A stretch of 64,000 nt of DNA, from NCBI GenBank assembly GCA_038109305.1, contig JAYNIR010000008.1:65889-129888 (forward strand). Direction: 5' to 3'. The translations under genes and the position numbers were made by a program. Positions 28,551-38,138 of this stretch are shown in pieces. The notes beneath the pieces are model-generated. The model made no database searches, was not told the origin of the DNA, and was given only the letters and a program-made list of their open reading frames with translations. This DNA is from UBA1479 sp038109305. Lineage in GTDB: Bacteria > Pseudomonadota > Alphaproteobacteria > Rhodospirillales > Casp-alpha2. Position 1 is the first letter of the stretch. Each line of letters opens with the position of its first letter.

Positions 28551-29753
28551 TTACCCTTTCGCGGCCTTGAGCCCGCGGGCCAAATCTTCCTTTAAATCTC
28601 CCGCGTCTTCCAACCCCACCGAGAGCCGGATCAGGCCATCGCCGATCTTCAAGTGATCGCGGTCTTCCTGCGTCAGGCGCTGGTGTGTCGTCGTCGCCGG
28701 ATGGGTGACCAGACTTTTTGCATCGCCCAGGTTGTTCGAAATGTCGATGAGTTCAAGCGCGTTGAGGCACTTGAACGCGGCAGCCTTGCCGCCCTCGACC
28801 TCGAACGACAGCATCGTCGCGCCATCGGCCATTTGCCGCATGGCGAGGGCGTGCTGCGGGTGTGACGTAAGCCCCGGATAAAGCACGCGAACGATGCCCA
28901 CCTGCCCTTCCAAAAACTCGGCGACCGCCCGCGCATTGGCGCAGTGTTGCCTGACGCGGATGTCGAGAGTTTCAAGTCCCTTCAACTGCGTCCACGCGTT
29001 GAACGGCGAAATTGCCGGTCCCGTGTGGCGCATCCACGGCACCAGGGCTTCGTTGTAATACGCTTCGTCGTTGGTGATGATCGCCCCGCCCATGGACCGG
29101 CCCTGGCCGTCGATGTGTTTGGTCGTCGAATACATGACGATGTCGGCGCCGAGCTCGAGCGGTTTTTGCAGAACCGGCGTTGCGAACACGTTGTCGACAA
29201 TCAGGCGCGCGCCCGCCTTGTGCGCGAGGTCGGCGACGGCCTGTATATCGATGATGTCCAGGCACGGGTTCGACGGTGTTTCCAGAAACACGGCGGCGGC
29301 GGGCGGCGCGAGCGCCTTTTCCCACTGGGCCATGTCCGTGCCATCGACCAGAACCTTTTCGACGCCGTACTTCGGTAGCAAATCCTGAATAACGTAAAGG
29401 CAGGATCCGAACAGCGCGCGGCTCGCGACCACCCGGTCGCCAGCCTTGAGGAAACTGGCGAGCGAGGCGAACATCGCCGCCATACCGCTTGCAAACGCCA
29501 TGGCGTGGTCGGCACCTTCCATCAATGCCAGGCGGCGCTCGAACATCGCCACGGTCGGGTTGGCGTAGCGTGAATAGATGTAGCGGTCGAGATCGCCCTT
29601 GAAGGACTTTTCCGCCTCTTCCGCCGAGTCATAGACATAGCCCGAGGTCGCGAAGATCGATTCGCTGGTTTCGTCGAAATCCGAACGGTAGGCGCCGCCC
29701 CGGACCATCCGGGTCGCCTGCCGCCAGGCATCGGGGTTCGCGTCTTTTTTCAT
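28551..29753 (-). CDS. metZ: O-succinylhomoserine sulfhydrylase
   Basis: 400 residues from ATG (MKKDANPDAWRQATRMVR). PLP enzyme of the Cys/Met metabolism family: YSRYANPTVAMFERRLALME, the PLP-lysine motif MYSTTKHIDGQGRSMGG and HPATTTHQRL. It makes homocysteine from O-succinyl- (or O-acetyl-) homoserine and sulfide. A near-perfect ribosome-binding site AGGAGG lies at 29759-29764. The long leader carries a SAM-II riboswitch and terminator, which supports a methionine-pathway role rather than cystathionine metabolism. Confidence 0.93.
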   Translation of the reverse strand: MKKDANPDAWRQATRMVRGGAYRSDFDETSESIFATSGYVYDSAEEAEKSFKGDLDRYIYSRYANPTVAMFERRLALMEGADHAMAFASGMAAMFASLASFLKAGDRVVASRALFGSCLYVIQDLLPKYGVEKVLVDGTDMAQWEKALAPPAAAVFLETPSNPCLDIIDIQAVADLAHKAGARLIVDNVFATPVLQKPLELGADIVMYSTTKHIDGQGRSMGGAIITNDEAYYNEALVPWMRHTGPAISPFNAWTQLKGLETLDIRVRQHCANARAVAEFLEGQVGIVRVLYPGLTSHPQHALAMRQMADGATMLSFEVEGGKAAAFKCLNALELIDISNNLGDAKSLVTHPATTTHQRLTQEDRDHLKIGDGLIRLSVGLEDAGDLKEDLARGLKAAKG

Positions 29754-29822
29754 TAGGCCCTCCTGATCACAGTCAATACAGGACCAGCGGACGCGGCGGC
29801 AAAAAAACAGGGCGGGAAAATT

Positions 29823-29855
29823 AAAAAGCCCTGGCCGCAAAAAGGGTCAGGGCTC
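29823..29855 (-). terminator. Intrinsic terminator in the metZ leader
   Basis: On the minus strand AGCCCTG (29854-29848) pairs with CAGGGCT (29833-29827), followed by a T run (29827-29823). It lies between the SAM-II aptamer and the metZ ribosome-binding site, so it is probably the expression platform: termination when SAM is bound. Confidence 0.75.
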
Positions 29856-29867
29856 GATTGCCTGAGA

Positions 29868-29922
29868 CCTTTTAGCGTTGTTTTTTAACGTGGCCGCAAG
29901 CTGGTCGATCAAATCACCACGC
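29868..29922 (-). ncRNA. SAM-II riboswitch (metA RNA motif) upstream of metZ
   Basis: Reading the minus strand, CGTGG (29921-29917) pairs with CCACG (29893-29889). The conserved TGATTTG follows the first stem strand, CTTGCGGCCACGTTAAA closes the loop, and GCTAAAAGG (29876-29868) supplies the 3' pseudoknot strand. This order and wording match the SAM-II consensus found almost only in alphaproteobacteria ahead of metA, metX and metZ. Binding of S-adenosylmethionine should reduce metZ expression. It sits just after a good promoter and before a terminator hairpin. Confidence 0.9.
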
Positions 29923-29929
29923 GGATGGG

Positions 29930-29957
29930 ACGATACACCGGCGGGAGAAAAGATCAA
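29930..29957 (-). promoter_or_regulatory. Candidate sigma-70-type promoter of the metZ leader
   Basis: On the minus strand, -35 TTGATC (29957-29952) and -10 TATCGT (29935-29930) are separated by 16 bp. Transcription would begin near 29923, exactly at the first helix of the SAM-II aptamer. The promoter overlaps the 3' end of the decayed gene upstream. Confidence 0.55.
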
Positions 29958-31013
29958 GCGCCTAATTCGTCTGCGGCGAAACTCAGGTTGCGGTCGAAAC
30001 CCGGCGTTAAGTCATCCGAACTCGCGGCGGGCAGGACTTGCGCGAGCGCCGCTTCGGTCTTCGGGCCGATCCGGCCGTCTTCAAGAATGGGCTGGAAGCC
30101 CTTGCCGATCGCGCCACGACCGAGGTCATTGATGGTCGCCTGCAGACCGAAACCTTCCTCAGTAGGAGAGGCTCTCGCGGGCGTGTCATGAGCGGCAACA
30201 GCCATTTGCGGCACGGACGTGGTCAAGCTATCCGGCGCGGTCGTTGTCATCTGTTTTCTGAACAGCGGGCCGATGGTCTCTGCCGCTTTCGCCGCCAACC
30301 CGCCCGTGGGAATACCGGCCGCGGCGTTGTCAGCGAACCGTTCGAACTGACCTAACGCAACGCCCTCCTTCACCCGGGCTGGACCTAGTTTGGCGGAGGC
30401 GCGTTTGAAGGCCGCCCGCGTTTTTGGCCCGGCCTGCCCGTCGAGGGAGAGTTCCGCGAACAAGGGCGCGGATGACGCCGCCTTTCCACTACCCGAGCTT
30501 TGTTGCCGTGCGCCGCCCAATAAATTTAACCCCGCTTAAATGGCTTTCACGGTTTCAGCGGCGCCGTCCGCAACCGCATTGCTGGTGATCGCCTTGGCCA
30601 GCGCGGCGACGATTTCCCTCAACGGCGTCCCGTCTACGGCCAAGGCGGGAACCGACGATGCGTTGACGGTTTTTTCACCTCGGGCTCAATCATGCGCCAG
30701 GCCTCGGCCCTGTCGACCGCGCCATCGCCGAACTTGTCGGCATAAAACGCCTGCCGTCGCGCGCTTCTTCCGCCACAATCTGCAATCGTCCGCGGGCGCC
30801 GGTGCCGATGGGGCCTTCGTTGCCGGCCCCCTGACCCGCGATGCGGGCGTAGATCGGGCTGATGGCTTCCAGGGATTTCCAGTACGCGCAGACATCGCCG
30901 CATTTCAGGTATTTATTTGCGTCATCCAAAATCTTCTGATGACGCGCACGGGTGGTGGCTTGCTCCGGTATGGGAACATCCTTTTCTACAGTGAGGGTGA
31001 TGAGAGGGTGGGG
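29954..31013 (-). pseudogene. Decayed peptidoglycan-binding-like gene with frameshifts and an in-frame stop
   Basis: A minus-strand gene is readable in pieces. Piece 1 (31013 to about 30700) contains QKILDDANKYLKCGDVCAYW and GQGAGNEGPIGTGA. It shifts frame near 30700 into AFYADKFGDGAVDRAEAWRM, then again at a run of six A (30669-30674 on the plus strand shows T6) into LREIVAALAKAITSNAVADG. That frame meets TAA at 30538-30536 and continues unchanged as GLNLLGGARQ to 29954. The last part has two peptidoglycan-binding-like repeats (LDGQAGPKTRAAFKRA and EDGRIGPKTEAALAQ). No convincing start codon remains. The family resembles alphaproteobacterial lysis or cell-wall-associated proteins; function not assigned. 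From 31014 to 31254 I see no gene. Confidence 0.65.
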
Positions 31014-31254
31014 CTAGATTACCTGGCGGGCGTTATGCCCAATTTCCGGCAGCGATTGATTTTGAAAGACCGGTTTGCCGGGAGAGCGTTCCGGGGCCGG
31101 TTGGGCCGATTTTGCAGGGGAAGGAAAGCCAAGCGACGGTCCTGACAAAGACGCACGGGTGCCGTTCGTTGACAGCAATCTATGGGTTTAACTTTCGAGG
31201 GTCAAGTATTTATTCCTATTACTTGGCCGAAACATTGCCCGACTGTCCGATGGA

Positions 31255-32547
31255 TCAACCCTGCGATTTTGACGTTTTTTCGATTTTCTGGCGGACGCGG
31301 CGAACGCCGTACCAGATGCCGAGGACGACTGGAAGGAACGCTACCAGCACGACGACGAACGGATCGAAATGAGACAGCCCGGCGTTTTTCGCGCCCTTGG
31401 CCAGATATGAAATGAGGCTGAGGATATAATAGCTAATGGCGACGACGGAGAGGCCTTCCACCGTTTCCTGAAGCCGCAATTGAAGCCGCGCTCTACGGTT
31501 CATGGATTCCAGAAGGTCGCGGTTCTGCGCCTCGAGCGCCACGTCAACCCGCGTGCGTAGCAACGATGTCGCTCGGGCGATGCGGCCTGACAGGCCTTCG
31601 AGCCGGCGGGCCAGATTCTCGCAGCTTTCCATGGCGGGGGCCAGGCGCCGGTCGAGGAAGTCCATGGCGCGGGGGATGCCGTCGATCCGGTCTTCGCGCA
31701 TCGATGCCATGCGGCGCTTGATGATTTCGTGGTACGCCTGGGCTGCGGCAAACCGGTAACTGGTCGCGACGTTGACGGCTTCGGTCTCGGCCGCGAGCGC
31801 CGACAGTTCTTCCAGCAGCTCGCGTTCGTTTTCGACCTCGTCCCGGGTGCCGAGCCGCATGATGATGTCGCCCAACTGGCGTTCCACATCAGTCACCCTT
31901 GGGCGGCATTCCTTGGCGATGGGAAACGCCAGCATGGCCATCATCCGGTAGGTTTCGATTTCAATCAGGCGCTGCACCATGCGGCCGAGCGTCTGGCCGC
32001 TGACGTCGCCCGCCCGGATTAGAATGCGGGAAAACCCGTCCGTGTGCAGGTGGTAGTCGGTCCAGACCCGAGCCTTGCGGTCGCCGACCCAGCTGCCGGT
32101 CAGCGCATTGTTGTCGAACAGGCCCACAAGATCGGTCCACGGCCGTTCGGCGCCGCAATCGGACTCCACCGACACATGACAGGCGGCAACCACCTGGCCC
32201 GGCAGCCCTGTCAGCCAGTCGGGCGGCAGGCCGTCAATGGCTGTCTGCTTGAACGACTGATCGGCCGCGCCGGGGCGGATGATGGTGAAGGTCGAAAACT
32301 CCGTATGCCGTTCCCATTTGAGCCGCATGTCGCCCAGGGACGTGATGAAATGGTGGGCGTCTTGGGCGGGCGGCGCCACGCGGAAATGTTTGCAGAGCAC
32401 CTCGATATGCCGGACATGGGCGATCATGCCGTCTTCGCCGACGAGGGCGGCGACGTGCGACACCTGCGCCGGCGCCATCAGGTCCTCGGACGGGCGGGCG
32501 TGGATTTCTTCGGCCAGATCGCGGCGCAGTGGATGTTCTTCAAACAT
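31255..32547 (-). CDS. DUF3422 family membrane protein
   Basis: 430 residues with two hydrophobic segments near the C-terminus (about residues 365-385 and 395-415). The N-terminus EHPLRRDLAEEIHARP and the central WTDYHLHTDGFSRILIRAGD are typical of DUF3422, a proteobacterial family of unknown function with a long helical middle region (residues 210-350, likely coiled coil). The layout, a soluble domain then coiled coil then two C-terminal helices, suggests an inner-membrane protein facing the cytoplasm. It is divergent from tldD. Confidence 0.88.
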   Translation of the reverse strand: MFEEHPLRRDLAEEIHARPSEDLMAPAQVSHVAALVGEDGMIAHVRHIEVLCKHFRVAPPAQDAHHFITSLGDMRLKWERHTEFSTFTIIRPGAADQSFKQTAIDGLPPDWLTGLPGQVVAACHVSVESDCGAERPWTDLVGLFDNNALTGSWVGDRKARVWTDYHLHTDGFSRILIRAGDVSGQTLGRMVQRLIEIETYRMMAMLAFPIAKECRPRVTDVERQLGDIIMRLGTRDEVENERELLEELSALAAETEAVNVATSYRFAAAQAYHEIIKRRMASMREDRIDGIPRAMDFLDRRLAPAMESCENLARRLEGLSGRIARATSLLRTRVDVALEAQNRDLLESMNRRARLQLRLQETVEGLSVVAISYYILSLISYLAKGAKNAGLSHFDPFVVVLVAFLPVVLGIWYGVRRVRQKIEKTSKSQG

Positions 32548-32662
32548 GCGGTTCCGGTTATACTCGAAATCTGTCTGCCCTACCCCTATATATCGGGGAA
32601 GGCCCCGACTTCCTTACGACGAATTGAGGCCACCCGCAATTTTACTTACCGGACCGGACCAG

Positions 32663-34096
32663 ATGACAGACCTTAGCCAGACGACCGATCTTTTCTTCAA
32701 CCGCACCGGGATGGACGAAGGCCGGGTCCAGAGGCTGGTCGACAACGCCATGACCGGCATGGACGACGGCGAGTTATTCCTTGAATACCGGCAGTCGGAA
32801 AGTCTGGTGCTGGATGACGGGCAGATCAAAACCGCCAATTTCGACACCGCCCAGGGGTTCGGCCTGCGCGCCATCGCCGATGAAAGCACTGGGTATACCC
32901 ATGCGTCGGAATTATCCGAAGCCGCCATCGCCCGTGCGGCGGATACGGTCATGGCCGCCCGCCGCGGGCACACGGGCACATTGGCGGATGACCCGCACGG
33001 CACCAACCGGGCGCTTTACATGGAAGACAATCCGCTGGGTCAGGTGGAATTTCAGAAAAAGGTCGAAATGCTTAAGGCCATCGACGCCTACGCGCGAGAT
33101 AAAGACCAGCGCGTTCGCCAGGTGTCCGCCTCGCTTTCCGGAAACTGGCAGGCGGTGCAGATCGTCCGATCGGGCGGCCATCGGGTCACCGACATCCGCC
33201 CCCTGGTGCGGTTGAACGTGTCCGTCGTCCTGGAACAGGGCGACCGCATGGAAACCGGCGGTCACGGCGTCGGCGGGCGGGTGACCTATGATCAGTACAT
33301 GGACCCGGCCAACTGGAAAGATGTGGTCGAAGAGGCCTTTCGTCAGGCAGAGGTGAACCTGGAAAGCATCCCCGCCCCCGCCGGCGAAGTGCCGGTGGTG
33401 CTGGGCCCGGGTTGGCCGGGCATTTTGCTGCACGAAGCGATCGGCCATGGGCTCGAAGGCGATTTCAACCGCAAGAAGACATCGGTGTTTTCGGGATTGA
33501 TGGGCCAGCGCGTGGCGTCCCCCGGCGTTACCGTGGTCGATGATGGCACCATCGCCGACCGGCGCGGATCGCTAACCATCGACGACGAAGGCACGCCGAC
33601 GGAATACACGGTGCTGATCGAAGACGGCATCTTGAAGGGCTACATGCAGGACCGGACCAACGCGCGGCTGATGGGCGTGGCGCCGACGGGCAACGGGCGG
33701 CGCGAAAGTTATGCGCACAAGCCGCTGCCGCGCATGACCAACACTTACATGCTGGCGGGCGACCGCGACCCGTCGGAAATTTTACAATCTGTGAAAAAGG
33801 GGGTCTACGCCGTCAGCTTTGGCGGTGGCCAGGTCGACATCACGTCCGGCAAATTCGTGTTTTCTTGTACCGAGGCCTACCAGATCGAAAACGGCAAGAT
33901 CGGCGCACCCTTGAAGGGCGCCACGCTGATCGGCGACGGCAAGGATGTGCTGACCCGCGTCGGCATGATTGGCACCGATTTTGAACTGGACCCCGGCATC
34001 GGCACTTGCGGCAAGGACGGCCAGGGCGTGCCCGTGGGCGTCGGCCAGCCAACGTTGTTGATTGATACGCTGACGGTTGGCGGAACGGCGGCTTAG
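32663..34096 (+). CDS. tldD: TldD metalloprotease subunit
   Basis: 477 residues from ATG (MTDLSQTTDLFFNRTGMDE). The zinc motif HEAIGHGLEGD (HExxxH, about residue 256) is intact, and the C-terminus has FGGGQVDITSGKFVFSCTEAY and GVGQPTLLIDTLTVGG. With TldE/PmbA it forms a heterodimeric processive protease cutting unfolded peptides. pmbA is 8.6 kb away on the other strand, so the pair is not an operon here. In the gap to DUF3422, TATATA (32587-32592) is followed by a perfect repeat TCGGGG-aagg-CCCCGA (32593-32608). Confidence 0.95.
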   Translation: MTDLSQTTDLFFNRTGMDEGRVQRLVDNAMTGMDDGELFLEYRQSESLVLDDGQIKTANFDTAQGFGLRAIADESTGYTHASELSEAAIARAADTVMAARRGHTGTLADDPHGTNRALYMEDNPLGQVEFQKKVEMLKAIDAYARDKDQRVRQVSASLSGNWQAVQIVRSGGHRVTDIRPLVRLNVSVVLEQGDRMETGGHGVGGRVTYDQYMDPANWKDVVEEAFRQAEVNLESIPAPAGEVPVVLGPGWPGILLHEAIGHGLEGDFNRKKTSVFSGLMGQRVASPGVTVVDDGTIADRRGSLTIDDEGTPTEYTVLIEDGILKGYMQDRTNARLMGVAPTGNGRRESYAHKPLPRMTNTYMLAGDRDPSEILQSVKKGVYAVSFGGGQVDITSGKFVFSCTEAYQIENGKIGAPLKGATLIGDGKDVLTRVGMIGTDFELDPGIGTCGKDGQGVPVGVGQPTLLIDTLTVGGTAA

Positions 34097-34243
34097 TCGA
34101 AAAACCCGCGACGGTGGCTTTGCGCAAATTTTAATTTAACCCCTCAATTGCCGGGCGCTCACACCGTTCGCTTGGCTTTCGCTCCGCGAGACCTCAACGG
34201 CCTAGTTAGCAGATCAAATCGGCAAGACAAGACATGAGAACGA

Positions 34244-35836
34244 TCACGCGCTTTCGGCCAGATCTTCGCCGGCCAAGACCTTGGCGATCAGGCCGACGGT
34301 TTCATCGCAGCCGTAGAGCGCGATAAACGATCCCATTCGCGGGCCCTGGCTCTGGCCCAGGAGAATTTCGTACAAGGCCTTGAACCAATCGCGCAGGTTT
34401 TCGAACCCATGGCGTTTGCCGACTTCGTAAACTTCCGTCTGGATCGTCTCGGCTTCGGCATCCGCCGCCATGCCCTGAAGCATCGATGACAGGTCCTCCA
34501 GCGCCGCGCGTTCCTGATCCGTCGGCGGGCGGTACTGTTTCGTCGGCTTGACGAAGTCGCGGTAGTAGTTGACGGCGTAGCCGACCAGATCGTCCAGCAC
34601 CGGCGCGTTTCCCGGCGTCAGATCGGGGCGGTAGCGGGAAATAAAATGCCAGAGAACGGATTTGTCCTCCGCATGGCAGACGCCCGCGAGGTTCAAGAGA
34701 ATGCCGTAGGAAACGGCATCCTGCGGCTTGGGCGGATTTCCCAAATGAATGTGCCACGTTGGGTTTTGAAGCTGTTTTTCCGCGTCCTGTTCGGCGACCG
34801 CCGAAAGGTGCGCCAAGTATTCATCAACCATGCGCGGGATGACGTCGAAATAAAGCCGCTTCGCCGCCTTGGGTTTTTGGAACATGAATAGCGCCAGACT
34901 TTCCGGCGGCGCATATTCGAGCCACTCTTCCATCGTGAGGCCATTGCCGCGCGACTTGGAAATTTTTTCGCCGTTTTGATCCAAGAACAGTTCGTAGGTA
35001 AAGCCCGCCGGCGGCGTGCCCCCTAAAATCTGGCAGATGGTGCCTGACTGCTTGACGCTTTCGATCAGGTCTTTGCCGGACATTTCGTAATCGACGCCCA
35101 AGGCGGTCCAGCGCATGGCCCAATCTGGTTTCCATTGCAGTTTCACGCGCCCGCCGGTGACCGGCGTTTCAATCTTTTCGCCGTCGTCGTCCTGATAAAC
35201 GATGGTGCCTTTCGACGGATTGGTTTCCAGCACCGGCACCTGCAAAACGCAGCCGGTTTTTTCCGACACCGGCAGGAAAGGCGAATAGGTTGCGCGCCGT
35301 TCTTCGCCTAATGTCGGCAGCATGACCTTCATCACCGCGTCGTAGCGTTCAAGCACCGTCAACAGCGTCGCGTCGAACAGGCCGGCCTTGTAGCATTCGG
35401 TCGAACTTTTGAAGTCGTAATCAAAGCCGAACCGGTCGAGGAACGCGCGAAGCCGCGCGTTGTTGTGGGCGCCGAAACTGTCATGCGTGCCGAACGGGTC
35501 GGGCACGGTGGTCAGCGGCTTTCCCAGATTTTCCGCCAGCATGTCCTGGTTCGGCAGGTTTTCCGGCACCTTTCGGAAACCGTCCATATCGTCTGAAAAT
35601 GCGAACAGCTTGGTCGGCATATCCGTCAGCAAGTCGAAGGCGTGGCGCACCATGGTCGTCCGGGCGACCTCGCCGAAGGTGCCGATGTGCGGCAGGCCCG
35701 ATGGGCCGTAGCCGGTTTCGAACAGCACATAACCTTTTTCAGGACACTGGCCCTTGAGGCGCTTCAATAGCTCCCGCGCCTCGGCAAAGGGCCAAGCGTT
35801 GGCGGTTTCGGCAAGTTTGCGCAGATCGTCGGTCAT
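34244..35836 (-). CDS. lysS: Lysyl-tRNA synthetase, class I
   Basis: 530 residues. A class I synthetase with HIGH-like GPSGLPHIGTFGE (residues 44-56) and KMSKS-like KISKSRGNGL (about 293-302), quite unlike the class II LysS/LysU of most bacteria. The class I enzyme is normal for alphaproteobacteria and archaea. It charges tRNA-Lys with lysine. It is preceded by gshA on the same strand with 76 bp between and followed by a 147-bp gap with no clear feature. Confidence 0.95.
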   Translation of the reverse strand: MTDDLRKLAETANAWPFAEARELLKRLKGQCPEKGYVLFETGYGPSGLPHIGTFGEVARTTMVRHAFDLLTDMPTKLFAFSDDMDGFRKVPENLPNQDMLAENLGKPLTTVPDPFGTHDSFGAHNNARLRAFLDRFGFDYDFKSSTECYKAGLFDATLLTVLERYDAVMKVMLPTLGEERRATYSPFLPVSEKTGCVLQVPVLETNPSKGTIVYQDDDGEKIETPVTGGRVKLQWKPDWAMRWTALGVDYEMSGKDLIESVKQSGTICQILGGTPPAGFTYELFLDQNGEKISKSRGNGLTMEEWLEYAPPESLALFMFQKPKAAKRLYFDVIPRMVDEYLAHLSAVAEQDAEKQLQNPTWHIHLGNPPKPQDAVSYGILLNLAGVCHAEDKSVLWHFISRYRPDLTPGNAPVLDDLVGYAVNYYRDFVKPTKQYRPPTDQERAALEDLSSMLQGMAADAEAETIQTEVYEVGKRHGFENLRDWFKALYEILLGQSQGPRMGSFIALYGCDETVGLIAKVLAGEDLAESA

Positions 35837-35912
35837 CGGTTACTCAATCCCGGAATTGGAGCGGGAACCTAACGCCCGGGCCGCGTCTGGGCAAGGTCTA
35901 AGCAACCGCACC

Positions 35913-37283
35913 CTAATAGGCGTATTCGGTAAACACTGGGTCGACGGACTTGCCCCAGCGGCGTTCATAGGCGGTGAGCAGTTCTTCCGCCGGCGTCATC
36001 CCGGAATCGCAAATGTGATAGAGCGGCTGCAGGTAGTGGCTTTCATCGAGCCCCACCGCATCGAGCCTGGTCCGGTTTTTCAGCCCCTGGCGGGCGATGG
36101 TCAGCGCTCGGCAAGCGACGTCCTTAACCAGGCCGTCGCGGAACGGTGTCTTGAGCGCCGTCTTGGGCACATCGCGGCGCATGGCTTCGCGTTCTTCCGT
36201 GGTCCAGTCCTTGACCAAGTCCCAGGCGGCGTCGCGCGCGTCCGTGTCATATAACAACCCGACCCAGAATGCCGGCAGCGCGCACAAACGCGCCCAGGGT
36301 CCGCCGTCCGCCCCCCGCATTTCAAGGAATGTTTTGAGCCGCACTTCCGGGAAGGCTGTGGTCATGTGGTCTCCCCAATCCTTCATGGTCGGCAGTTCGC
36401 CCGGCAGCGCCGGCAGCTTGCCCGCCATAAAATCGCGGAAGGATTGGCCCGCGGCATTGATGTAGGTGCCTTTGCGGTAAACGAAGTACATGGGCACGTC
36501 GAGGATGTAATCGACCCAGCGTTCGAACCCGAAACCATCTTCGAACACGAAAGGTAGCGTGCCCGACCGGTCCGGGTCGACATCCGTCCAGATGTGCGAG
36601 CGGTAGGAAAGGTAGCCGTTGGGCTTGCCTTCGCGGAACGGTGAGTTCGCCCAAAGCGCTGTGGCGATGGGCTGCAACGCCAGCGCGATACGTAACATCT
36701 TGATCATGCTGGCTTCGGAATCGAAATCCAGGTTCACCTGCACCGTGCAGGTCGACTGCATCATGTGCAGACCCAGTTCGCCCCGGGTCGGCATGTATTC
36801 GCGCATGATTTTATAACGGCCCTTGGGCATCCAAGGCATTTCGTCCCGCGGCCATTTCGGCTGGTAGCCCAGGCCCAAAAACCCGACCCCCATGTTGGCG
36901 GCGATTTCCTTCACCTGACGAAGATGTTCCGTTACCTCGCCGCAGGTCTGGTGGATCGTCTTGACCGGCGCGCCCGAGAGTTCGACCTGTCCCGCTGGCT
37001 CGAGCGAAATGGAACTGCGGTCGGGTTTGGTGAGCGCTATGATGTTGTCCCCCTCCATCACCGGGTCCCAGCCGAATTCCTGCATGGCTTCGAGAAGCGC
37101 GCGGATACCGCGTTCGCCTTCATATTCGAGCGGGCGAAGGGTTTTCAGGTTGTAGGCGAATTTTTCATGTTCCGTGCCGATGCGCCAATCGCGGGCCGGT
37201 TTGCAGCCGGCGGCCAGGTATTCCGCCAGCTGGATTTTGTCTTCGATCATCGTTGTGTTTTTGGAAGAGGAAGGAGAGGACAT
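35913..37283 (-). CDS. gshA: Glutamate-cysteine ligase, plant/alphaproteobacterial type
   Basis: 456 residues. First step of glutathione synthesis. It belongs to the GCS2/plant-type branch: RIGTEHEKFAYNL, SLEPAGQVELSGAP, GELGLHMMQSTCTVQVNLD, GYLSYRSHIWTDVDPDR and KDWGDHMTTAFPEVRLKTFLEMRGAD. The second ATG (codon 12, MIEDKIQLAEYL) is an alternative start. gshB is not in the window. Confidence 0.93.
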   Translation of the reverse strand: MSSPSSSKNTTMIEDKIQLAEYLAAGCKPARDWRIGTEHEKFAYNLKTLRPLEYEGERGIRALLEAMQEFGWDPVMEGDNIIALTKPDRSSISLEPAGQVELSGAPVKTIHQTCGEVTEHLRQVKEIAANMGVGFLGLGYQPKWPRDEMPWMPKGRYKIMREYMPTRGELGLHMMQSTCTVQVNLDFDSEASMIKMLRIALALQPIATALWANSPFREGKPNGYLSYRSHIWTDVDPDRSGTLPFVFEDGFGFERWVDYILDVPMYFVYRKGTYINAAGQSFRDFMAGKLPALPGELPTMKDWGDHMTTAFPEVRLKTFLEMRGADGGPWARLCALPAFWVGLLYDTDARDAAWDLVKDWTTEEREAMRRDVPKTALKTPFRDGLVKDVACRALTIARQGLKNRTRLDAVGLDESHYLQPLYHICDSGMTPAEELLTAYERRWGKSVDPVFTEYAY

Positions 37284-37344
37284 TTCAGGCCTTTCTTACA
37301 TGCCGCGGCCGGAATTTGCCGGCCGTCGCGACGATACTTACCAT

Positions 37345-38088
37345 CTAGGTGCTGCGCCAGTCACCCGCAACCGCCTGCCAGACAGCCAGCGCGGCAAGGC
37401 CCGCGGTTTCCGCCCGGAGGATGCGCGGGCCAAGACCGATCCGCGTGACGAAAGGTAGTTTACCAAGCCTGTCGAGCTCCCCGGGCTGGAACCCGCCTTC
37501 TGGACCGGTCAGAAACGCGCACGGCCCGGGCGCGGCCGACACCGCGTCGGCGATGGGCGCGCCGCCGCCGGTTTCATCCAGCATGTAAAGCCTCCGGCCA
37601 TCGGGCCATCCCGCGAGTGCGTCATCCAGCTTGCCGCCGTCTTTAACTTCGGGAACGCTTAAGCGGCCCGTCTGTTCCGCCGCTTCGATGGCGTTGGCTC
37701 GAAGGCGGTCTACATTGACCCGTCCGGTTTGCGTGTTGGCCGTGGTGACGGCGATCAACCGACCCGTGCCCAGTTCCGTCGCCTTTTGGATGATAAAATC
37801 CGTACCCGCCTTTTTGACCGGCGCGAAAACAAGCCAGGGCGCTGACTCCTTAGGCGGCTCGCACGTCTGGCCGCGAATTTGGCCTTCGGCGGCAAGTCCG
37901 CAGGCGCGCTTGTCGGCGTCCGTGATCCGGCATCGCCACTCCCCATGCCGACCGTTGAACAGGCGCACGTCGTCGCCGGCGCCAAGGCGCATGACCTTGG
38001 TCAGATAGTGAGCCTGATCACCCGTGATTTCGAATTCGGCACCTGAAAAAAGGTCGTGTTCGGTAAACAGTCGGATCCAGTCGGCCAT
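37345..38088 (-). CDS. rsmE: 16S rRNA (uracil(1498)-N3)-methyltransferase RsmE
   Basis: 247 residues. SPOUT-fold methyltransferase acting on assembled 30S. N-terminal PUA-like domain (HYLTKVMRLGAGDDVRLFNG), then KKAGTDFIIQKATELG, AIEAAEQTGR and the knot motif FLTGPEGGFQPGELD with IGLGPRILRAETA. It precedes gshA by 61 bp, and the divergent ubiA lies 50 bp away. Confidence 0.94.
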   Translation of the reverse strand: MADWIRLFTEHDLFSGAEFEITGDQAHYLTKVMRLGAGDDVRLFNGRHGEWRCRITDADKRACGLAAEGQIRGQTCEPPKESAPWLVFAPVKKAGTDFIIQKATELGTGRLIAVTTANTQTGRVNVDRLRANAIEAAEQTGRLSVPEVKDGGKLDDALAGWPDGRRLYMLDETGGGAPIADAVSAAPGPCAFLTGPEGGFQPGELDRLGKLPFVTRIGLGPRILRAETAGLAALAVWQAVAGDWRST

Positions 38089-38138
38089 GGATAAATGCTC
38101 TTTGCCTCTTTAAGGCCCGGACTCTATTACTTGGTTGC

